From NCBI GenBank assembly GCA_947505025.1, contig CANNIJ010000079.1, forward strand, positions 1 through 6,768: DNA of 6,768 nt, written 5' to 3'. Source of the DNA: Legionellaceae bacterium. Its GTDB lineage: Bacteria > Pseudomonadota > Gammaproteobacteria > Legionellales > Legionellaceae. This document shows, one piece after another, positions 1 to 4,875 of this stretch (the first letter of the stretch is position 1; each line of letters opens with the position of its first letter). Made by a program: the position numbers and the translations under genes. The notes under the pieces were generated by a model. It did not search any database and had not been told where the DNA came from. It worked only from the letters and a program-made list of their open reading frames with translations.

Positions 1-727
1 AGATAGATGTGCTAACTGTAGCAAAAGGAAGTGCGATTAAAAATAAAAAAATAAATCTTCTCGATTTAACGGCCATTACAAATGGAATAGGTGTTTTTAA
101 AATTCTCTCGCAAGCCCCATGACAGTCAAGAATAAGTGCCCGCGCTTCTTCAGCCTGTAAAAAAGCAAAGTTGTCTAATTGATTTTGATTACGAAATTTA
201 TTCAGCTCATGAGCGATCATTGATGACAGAATAACCGGCTTGTTTTCAGACTTCATGATTTTTAATAAATCAGTTTTTTCAACCAAATGCTTGATATCAT
301 CTACAGAGTCAATGCTTCTTAAACTGTTTTTTACTAAAAAAGGCATTGCCACAATATAATTTATAATCTTTAGCTTCTCATTATCGCTATCGTCAGTTAG
401 TACATAATTTGAAATAATAATTGCAAGATTGATACTTTGGTTTACGATATTCCCCCATATCTTTCTTGCTTCCCACCAACGGTCATAACCCGCATTAAGT
501 CTAAAAACCAAGATTAACCCCATTACCAAACCAGCATATTCAAATGGCCCAATGGGCAGAAATACTGATGGCGCCGCATAGTTGATTATTGAAATAAGGC
601 ATGAATAAAGAAATACAAACATAACTTTTTTAATCACTCTAGGAGTTACTGACCCTTTTAATGTAAGTGCATTTTTTAAAAAGCTATCGTGTTCAAATTG
701 ATTAACAAAATATATTTTTTTATTCAT
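1..727 (-). CDS. Bestrophin-family membrane channel (3' end outside window)
   Basis: This frame starts at the ATG at 727-725, is preceded by an in-frame TGA two codons upstream, and stays open for 242 codons to the left edge, so the C-terminus is missing. Bacterial bestrophins are usually about 290-300 residues, so roughly 50-60 residues are lost. The family signature is plain: RLNAGYDRWWEARKIWG at residues 76-92, directly after a hydrophobic segment (about 62-75), and GACERILKTPIPF at 204-216, followed by another hydrophobic stretch (224-238). A first membrane segment is likely at about 33-52. A weak GGGTG Shine-Dalgarno-like sequence lies 5-6 bases before the ATG. Bestrophins form pentameric channels in the cytoplasmic membrane; animal and algal members pass chloride or bicarbonate, while a Klebsiella member was described as sodium-selective, so the ion cannot be read from sequence. 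It lies 183 bases downstream of a carbonic anhydrase on the same strand, which suggests, but does not prove, an anion or bicarbonate role. Confidence 0.9.
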   Translation of the reverse strand, partial: MNKKIYFVNQFEHDSFLKNALTLKGSVTPRVIKKVMFVFLYSCLISIINYAAPSVFLPIGPFEYAGLVMGLILVFRLNAGYDRWWEARKIWGNIVNQSINLAIIISNYVLTDDSDNEKLKIINYIVAMPFLVKNSLRSIDSVDDIKHLVEKTDLLKIMKSENKPVILSSMIAHELNKFRNQNQLDNFAFLQAEEARALILDCHGACERILKTPIPFVMAVKSRRFIFLFLIALPFATVSTSI

Positions 728-789
728 TATTCACCCGCTACAAAGTTCATTAATCCGCTTACCATGATCAGTATCGGTTCCTAATATAA

Positions 790-811
790 AGTAACGATTA
801 CTCATGTTACT
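790..811. repeat. Short inverted repeat between carbonic anhydrase and bestrophin genes
   Basis: AGTAAC at 790-795 and GTTACT at 806-811 are perfect 6-base inverted arms around a 10-base spacer. It sits in the 183-base gap between the two genes. The arms are AT-rich and no clean T-run follows on the minus strand, so it is a poor intrinsic terminator. It could be an operator-like dyad or chance. I see no convincing -35/-10 pair for the bestrophin gene in this gap; TTGCAA (revcomp of 835-840) with TATTAG 18 bases further on is the best but weak candidate. Confidence 0.3.
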
Positions 812-910
812 AATATCCTAATTACCTTATGGATTGCAATAAGAGCAATTTTTGGGCTCGCAAAATGCTAATCCATCTTCTCTTTCCTGATAGGTTTTAC
901 CCTCTAAAGT

Positions 911-1609
911 TTAGATTGGAGTGGGCTTACTGCTCGCAGAGCTGCATGAAACATCAGATTCATGTTTAAAAAAACCCAGCATGGTATCACTATAAAAAGA
1001 TACTTCCCCGGTTGAAATATCATGATTGCCACCGACAATCCCACATGTACCACTTTCAATCATTTCCATTAAAATAGGACTGCCTTCCATGACTGCGTGC
1101 ACTGTTTTTCTTATATTAATAGCTGCCACTTTTTCCACAAATTCATCGTTAAGTGAAGTGCGATTGTCAGTAACGGTTTTTTCATCAGTAACTGCAGGTT
1201 CTATTTTTCTCAATAAAGCAGTTAGGTTACCCATTTCTATGTGGTCACAAGCACCCTTGACCGCACCGCATTTAGTATGACCTAAAACTACTATAATTTT
1301 TGCACCAGCTACTTTGCAGCCAAATTCCATACTTCCCAGAATATCCTCATTAATAATGGTACCAGCAATACGAACACTAAACACATCACCCAAGCCCTGA
1401 TCAAATATCAATTCAACAGAAGTTCTAGAATCAATACAGCTTAAAATCACAGCAAATGGATGTTGTCCGTCGGATGTTTCATTTGCTTGTTGCAGCAAAT
1501 TACGGTTTATTTTTAGATTGTCTACAAACCGCTGATTGCCTTTTTGCAATAAATCCAATGCAATTGATGGTGTAATGGCATCTTGCATTGCTTTCGTTAA
1601 TGTTTTCAT
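911..1609 (-). CDS. Beta-class carbonic anhydrase
   Basis: A 232-residue protein of the beta-carbonic anhydrase family, a zinc enzyme that interconverts CO2 and bicarbonate in the cytoplasm. The zinc and catalytic motifs are complete: CIDSR at residues 58-62 (Cys58 ligand, Asp60-Arg62 dyad) and HTKC at 111-114 (His111 and Cys114 ligands). Other conserved stretches are SVRIAGTI at 78-85, GSMEFG at 92-97 and, near the end, GIVGGNHDISTGEVSFY at 190-206. Length is normal for the bacterial family; the last 20 or so residues are a Ser-rich tail unlikely to be catalytic. There is no signal peptide. The ATG start is supported by CAGGAA about 6 bases upstream. Only 20 bases separate it from the SulP transporter gene upstream, so the two are almost certainly one transcript; this pairing is known for predicted bicarbonate transporters, where the enzyme would process imported bicarbonate. 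Confidence 0.96.
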   Translation of the reverse strand: MKTLTKAMQDAITPSIALDLLQKGNQRFVDNLKINRNLLQQANETSDGQHPFAVILSCIDSRTSVELIFDQGLGDVFSVRIAGTIINEDILGSMEFGCKVAGAKIIVVLGHTKCGAVKGACDHIEMGNLTALLRKIEPAVTDEKTVTDNRTSLNDEFVEKVAAINIRKTVHAVMEGSPILMEMIESGTCGIVGGNHDISTGEVSFYSDTMLGFFKHESDVSCSSASSKPTPI

Positions 1610-1615
1610 TTTTTG

Positions 1616-1621
1616 TTCCTG
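1616..1621 (-). promoter_or_regulatory. Ribosome binding site of the carbonic anhydrase gene
   Basis: CAGGAA on the minus strand, 6 bases before the ATG at 1609, within the 20-base gap after the SulP stop codon. It supports the chosen start and independent initiation rather than stop-start coupling. Confidence 0.7.
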
Positions 1622-1629
1622 TCAATAGT

Positions 1630-3162
1630 TTATGGTTCAATAAAAGCTATGGTTTCAACGGTTATATTTTTCAGTTTTGCATTGTTTCTATAATCTCGAA
1701 TGAATTCCACCACATCGTAAGAAATAGATCTTGATTTAGTACAATCAATAATCAGCTTTGAATTGGCAGGCACAGCATCTAATGCTTGTATTATGCTAGC
1801 CTTACTAAAGAAGGAAACTTCTTCCGCCAACACTATGTGATGAACTTGATGTTCATTTTCTTTAATGATGACATTTTGCATATAGTAAGAATTTCGGTAA
1901 CTATGTCGTAAAGTGTAAAAAATACCGAATCCTATACCAATTGCAATTCCTCTGAGTAAGTCAGTTGTTAATATACCCAAAACAGTTGCTGAAAATGGGA
2001 TAAACTGTTCAGGCCCCAATTTATACATCTGTTTAAAAAGAGCTGGCTTGGCCAGCTTATAGCCCACCATAATCAATATGGCAGACAGGCTAGCCAACGG
2101 AATTTTGTTGAGAAATTCGGCCATAGTAGCGGCACTGATTAATAGAAAAACACCATGAAGTATCGTGGATAATTTTGTTTTGCCACCAAATGAAATGTTA
2201 GCAGAACTTCGGACAATAACCTGGGTGATGGGCAAACCACCACACAGCCCCGAGATAATATTACCCAATCCTTGGGCTTTTAGCTCTCTGTTCGTCGGGG
2301 TAACTGCGTGTGATGGATCCAATTTGTCGGTTGCTTCGACACAAAGCAGTGTTTCTAAACTTGCAACAATGGCTAAAACAACCGCGGTTTTCCATACCTC
2401 AAAATGTGTTATTACAGAAAAGTTAGGGGGCGTAAACTGTCTAAGAAACTCCATTAAATTATTCGCAACAGGAAGCCTCACCAATTGGTCTGCGGTTAAG
2501 TTAAAATCTAATGTGTTAAGCTGAAACAGTTTATTCATAACTATGCCAATCATAACAACAACAATGGGGCCTTGTATTAATTGAAATAATCTATATTTTT
2601 TCGTTAATACGGAATCCCATAATATCAGTACCGCTATTGATAAAGCGGAAATCGATAAGGCGCCCGGAGTAAAGTTATTAAAAGCGCGGCTAATGGATAT
2701 AAATGTTGTTTCTCCATCAAGTTGAAAATCTGAAAGATTACTCATAAAAACTGCCTCATAGCCCAGTGCATAAGGGATTTGTTTTAAAATAATCATGAGG
2801 CCTATACCCGTGAGCATCCCTTTAATAACCGCTGAAGGGAAAAAATAAGCAATAAACCCGGCTTTGGCATAACCGGCGATCAGTTGAATAATACCGGCCA
2901 ATACAACAGCCAATAAAAATGCAGGCCAAGAGCCGAGTATGTTAATGGCTGAAAATACAATAACGGCTAATCCCGCAGCAGGACCACTAACACCAAGGGA
3001 CGAACCACTGGCAATACCAACAACAATTCCACCAATAATTCCTGATATGATGCCGGAGAACAAGGGGGCTCCTGATGCTAGAGCAATACCCAGGCATAAA
3101 GGAATGGCAACAAAAAATACGACAATACTTGCTGAAATATCGCTTTTTAGATCTTGATACAT
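1630..3162 (-). CDS. SulP-family anion transporter with STAS domain, probable bicarbonate transporter
   Basis: An inner-membrane secondary transporter of the SulP/SLC26 superfamily. Numbered from a TTG three codons upstream (3171), residues about 10-425 are strongly hydrophobic with many membrane segments. They include the conserved VSGPAAGLAV (61-70), the SLETLLCVEATDKL stretch (271-284) with acidic residues in the transport core, and RSSANISFGGKTKLS (321-335). Residues about 435-513 form a short cytoplasmic STAS domain. I chose the ATG at 3162 because MYQDLKSDISASIVVF matches the way family members usually begin; the TTG at 3171 is the alternative, and an AAGGGGTGG stretch upstream fits either start poorly to moderately. 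The carbonic anhydrase 20 bases downstream argues for bicarbonate as substrate, since SulP proteins adjacent or fused to beta-carbonic anhydrase are known; sulfate cannot be excluded. Probable coupling to Na+ or H+ is inference. Confidence 0.94.
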   Translation of the reverse strand: MYQDLKSDISASIVVFFVAIPLCLGIALASGAPLFSGIISGIIGGIVVGIASGSSLGVSGPAAGLAVIVFSAINILGSWPAFLLAVVLAGIIQLIAGYAKAGFIAYFFPSAVIKGMLTGIGLMIILKQIPYALGYEAVFMSNLSDFQLDGETTFISISRAFNNFTPGALSISALSIAVLILWDSVLTKKYRLFQLIQGPIVVVMIGIVMNKLFQLNTLDFNLTADQLVRLPVANNLMEFLRQFTPPNFSVITHFEVWKTAVVLAIVASLETLLCVEATDKLDPSHAVTPTNRELKAQGLGNIISGLCGGLPITQVIVRSSANISFGGKTKLSTILHGVFLLISAATMAEFLNKIPLASLSAILIMVGYKLAKPALFKQMYKLGPEQFIPFSATVLGILTTDLLRGIAIGIGFGIFYTLRHSYRNSYYMQNVIIKENEHQVHHIVLAEEVSFFSKASIIQALDAVPANSKLIIDCTKSRSISYDVVEFIRDYRNNAKLKNITVETIAFIEP

Positions 3163-3241
3163 TTTAAACAAAATCCACCCCTTTTAGTTTTATCTAACTC
3201 GATTAACTCATAAGCATGTCTTGATGAGCGAATAGGTTATC

Positions 3242-3254
3242 ACATTTAGAATGT
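3242..3254. repeat. Small dyad upstream of the SulP gene
   Basis: ACATT (3242-3246) and AATGT (3250-3254) form a 13-base dyad with a 3-base centre, about 80 bases before the SulP ATG on its promoter side. Its size and place fit a regulator binding site, but a dyad this short in AT-rich DNA can arise by chance. I could not pick a convincing -35/-10 pair in 3163-3340. Confidence 0.25.
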
Positions 3255-3340
3255 TTGTCCTGCCTTTATTATTCGTTCCCTAATAGCCTTCCATGCATCT
3301 ATCTTTAGTTTTATTAATGATGATGTTTGCGGTGACTAAT

Positions 3341-3775
3341 TTATGAGTCTTGGGTTGATGGTATTTTATAGGCTTTGATAGATGTATCGATCGTTACTAA
3401 CACGGTGAGTAATCTTTCAAAAATGTAAGGATAGTAAGTTGAGCCGTTAAGATGAAACATTTTTTTAAAAATTATTTCATACATATTTTTATTTTTATAA
3501 AGAACATAGGAATAAATCGGTAAAGTAAATGCCATGTATTTATCCCAAAAGGATTGATTGCCAACCCAAAAATTACAATAGCCTACTTTACTCATTGGAT
3601 AATCTATTTTTAACAAATCAATATCATAATTTAAATCATTCAAAATTTGTTGAGTAATAGCAAGAATTCCGGGGTGCCATTCTTCAGCACTGGTCCATAT
3701 ATTTTGATAATGCTGATTTTCATATTGAGATGGTAATCCCCCCGAAAAATAACTGATGCCAAAATTAGAATTTTC
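3341..3775 (-). pseudogene. 5'-truncated remnant, possibly of a glycan-biosynthesis protein
   Basis: An open frame of 144 codons begins right after an in-frame TGA (3778-3776) and ends at the TAA at 3343-3341. No ATG or GTG opens it; the only early start candidates are non-standard, for example a TTG at 3643. The sequence is protein-like throughout: WTSAEEWHPGILA early (complement of about 3659-3697), then YCNFWVGNQSFWDKYMAF and PYIFERLLTVL toward the end. From memory, HPG followed by CN(F/Y)WV-x-(6)-W-x-x-(Y/W)M and a late (F/L)ERL is seen at the C-terminal end of uncharacterised proteins found in polysaccharide and glycosyltransferase clusters (DUF4422-like), but I cannot confirm the family. 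About the first half of such a protein would be missing. None of the three minus-strand frames continues the homologous-looking sequence upstream of 3776, so this is a truncation rather than a single frameshift. Probably non-functional; a short expressed protein is less likely. Confidence 0.5.
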
Positions 3776-3808
3776 TCATAATATACACACAGGAGATTCT
3801 GCATAAAA

Positions 3809-3869
3809 TATACACTAGTCTCACGATTAATGGTGAGTTCAGTGCGAAAAGAACTGAATCCAGTGTATA
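3809..3869. repeat. Cluster of three inverted repeats able to form a three-way junction
   Basis: Outer arms TATACACT (3809-3816) and AGTGTATA (3862-3869) are perfectly complementary over 8 bases. Inside them are two further perfect hairpins placed one after the other: CTCAC (3820-3824) with GTGAG (3833-3837), loop of 8, and TTCAGT (3838-3843) with ACTGAA (3853-3858), loop of 9. Nearly every base outside the loops is paired, with only 3 unpaired bases at each side of the outer stem. A fourth hairpin, ATAAT/ATTAT (3867-3882), overlaps the right outer arm. It does not match tRNA (no anticodon arm of proper size, no T-arm sequence). It may be the end of a small mobile element, a recombination or regulatory site, or a small structured RNA. 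Confidence 0.6.
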
Positions 3870-3903
3870 ATTTCGTTATTATGGCATACAAAGACACTAT
3901 TTT

Positions 3904-3937
3904 GTTAAAATTAACACGCGTGTCAGTTAAAATTACC
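3904..3937. repeat. 12-base direct repeat flanking a 10-base palindrome
   Basis: GTTAAAATTAAC (3904-3915) and GTTAAAATTACC (3926-3937) are direct repeats differing at one base, offset by 22 bases, about two helical turns. Between them, overlapping the first by two bases, is the perfect palindrome ACACGCGTGT (3914-3923). The first copy is itself an inverted repeat (GTTAA/TTAAC). The layout resembles a two-site operator or iteron pair; no intact gene lies next to it on the side it would control. Confidence 0.5.
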
Positions 3938-4080
3938 TGCTACCACAAAAGTAATACATGAGGAACTACGGGCTTCTTCATCAATTAACAATAACGCACA
4001 AAAGGTTTTACACACTTTAAAATAGACTTCAATAGTCGAATGTGGCAAATGCAAGCCGGTGGTTTTTTACCTGAGAAATT

Positions 4081-4875
4081 TTAGTTATGCAGCTGGCGCT
4101 GACGCACCACTTCATACAAACTTATACCTGTAGCAACGGATACATTCAGACTGCTTACACTGCCAAGCATTGGAATGGAGAATAGTCCATCACAATGATC
4201 TTTGGTTAGTCTGCGCAGTCCGGTGCCCTCGGATCCCATCACCAAGGCTATAGATGTAGATGTGTCTAAATTATATAAGTTACAGTCGGCCTCACCTGCA
4301 GCACCATAAATCCATACACCAGTTTGTTTCAATTCTAGCATTGTGCGAGCTAAGTTAGTCACACGGATTACAGGCACTGATTCTGCAGCCCCGCAAGCCA
4401 CCTGACTTACCACTGCGGTGATCCCTGCATTTTTATCTTTGGGGATAATTACAAAGTCGACACCGCTGGCATCTGCACTGCGTAAGCAAGCACCTAAATT
4501 ATGCGGATCAGTGACACCATCTAAGATTAAGATTAATAGTCTGTCTGATTTTTGATTTAAAATCTGCGTTAGGTCACGTTCGTTGTAATCGGGTAACGGC
4601 TCGGCTCTAGCAACAATACCGTGATGTGTACCACTGGTAAAACGTTGGTCCATAGTGCCGGTAGACATTTTTTCAACTGGTACTTGTGCTTTTTCAGCCA
4701 GTGCAATTAAGTCTAAGATTCTGCGATCATTACGTTCTTGTTGTACACACACCTGTAAGGCCCGTCGATGACCTCTGGTTAGCAGCGCGTTAACAGCATG
4801 AGGTCCATAAACCCATTGCTCCGAGGTTGCCAGCGCTACGCGTTGTTTTTTTTTATTTATCGCCGGATCAATCAT
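4081..4875 (-). CDS. rlmB: 23S rRNA (guanosine(2251)-2'-O)-methyltransferase RlmB
   Basis: A 264-residue SpoU/TrmH-family (SPOUT) methyltransferase that uses S-adenosylmethionine to methylate the 2'-O of G2251 in the P-loop of 23S rRNA. The N-terminal substrate-binding domain starts at WVYGPHAVNALL (21-32) and includes HHGIVARAEP (84-93). The catalytic knot domain has all three motifs: DGVTDPHNLGACLRSADA (119-136; Asn126, Arg132), VMGSEGTGLRRL (212-223; Glu216) and IPMLGSVSSLNVSVATG (234-250; Asn244). ACGAAESVPVIRVTNLARTM (160-179) is typical of RlmB rather than of other SpoU enzymes. It is about 20 residues longer than the E. coli protein, all in a Lys-rich N-terminal extension. The ATG overlaps the rnr stop by 8 bases (ATGATTGA) and has GAGGA 8 bases upstream inside rnr, so translation is probably coupled. 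A run of nine A lies at codons 8-10. Confidence 0.97.
   Translation of the reverse strand: MIDPAINKKKQRVALATSEQWVYGPHAVNALLTRGHRRALQVCVQQERNDRRILDLIALAEKAQVPVEKMSTGTMDQRFTSGTHHGIVARAEPLPDYNERDLTQILNQKSDRLLILILDGVTDPHNLGACLRSADASGVDFVIIPKDKNAGITAVVSQVACGAAESVPVIRVTNLARTMLELKQTGVWIYGAAGEADCNLYNLDTSTSIALVMGSEGTGLRRLTKDHCDGLFSIPMLGSVSSLNVSVATGISLYEVVRQRQLHN
4846..4854 (-). repeat. A9 homopolymer near the start of rlmB
   Basis: Nine consecutive A on the coding strand make up codons 8-10 (Lys-Lys-Lys) of rlmB, between the start codon and the conserved domain. Tracts of this length can cause polymerase slippage or replication-based length change, either of which would frameshift rlmB. Confidence 0.75.

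Larger units (their letters stand above)
3776..4080. other. Gene-free AT-rich stretch between rlmB and the truncated frame
   Basis: These 305 bases hold no recognisable gene on either strand. The only long frames are an 85-codon minus-strand frame from 3897, which overlaps the truncated frame in another phase, and a 47-codon minus-strand frame at 3923-4066; neither resembles a family I know. No good intrinsic terminator is visible just after the rlmB stop. What the stretch does contain is structure: the inverted-repeat cluster at 3809-3869 and the direct repeat around a palindrome at 3904-3937. Together with the abrupt truncation at its left edge, this suggests a rearrangement or remnant of a mobile element. 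Confidence 0.5.

Noticed and set aside
1026..1280. 84-codon plus-strand frame opposite the carbonic anhydrase gene
   Set aside because: Antisense shadow of a well-supported gene, with no family features. The same reasoning applies to plus-strand frames at 2165-2524, 2939-3157, 5508-5789 and 5554-5757.
3809..3869. tRNA-like cloverleaf or integron attC site
   Set aside because: The stem sizes and loops do not match tRNA, there is no T-arm consensus or CCA end, and no attC core (GTTRRRY with paired R/L boxes) is visible.
3640..3897. 85-codon minus-strand frame starting with ATG at 3897
   Set aside because: Its last part lies over the truncated protein-like frame in another phase, its first part crosses the inverted-repeat cluster, there is no clear ribosome binding site, and its composition resembles no family I know.
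3923..4066. 47-codon minus-strand frame just downstream of rlmB (contains HSTIEVYFKV and LLIDEEARSS)
   Set aside because: Somewhat protein-like, but it has no ATG/GTG start with a ribosome binding site and no recognisable motif; it may be a decayed remnant, but I cannot support it as a gene.
4021..4080. Intrinsic terminator after rlmB
   Set aside because: Only very short stems (GGC/GCC, GGT/ACC, GACT/AGTC) are present and none is followed by a T-run on the minus strand.
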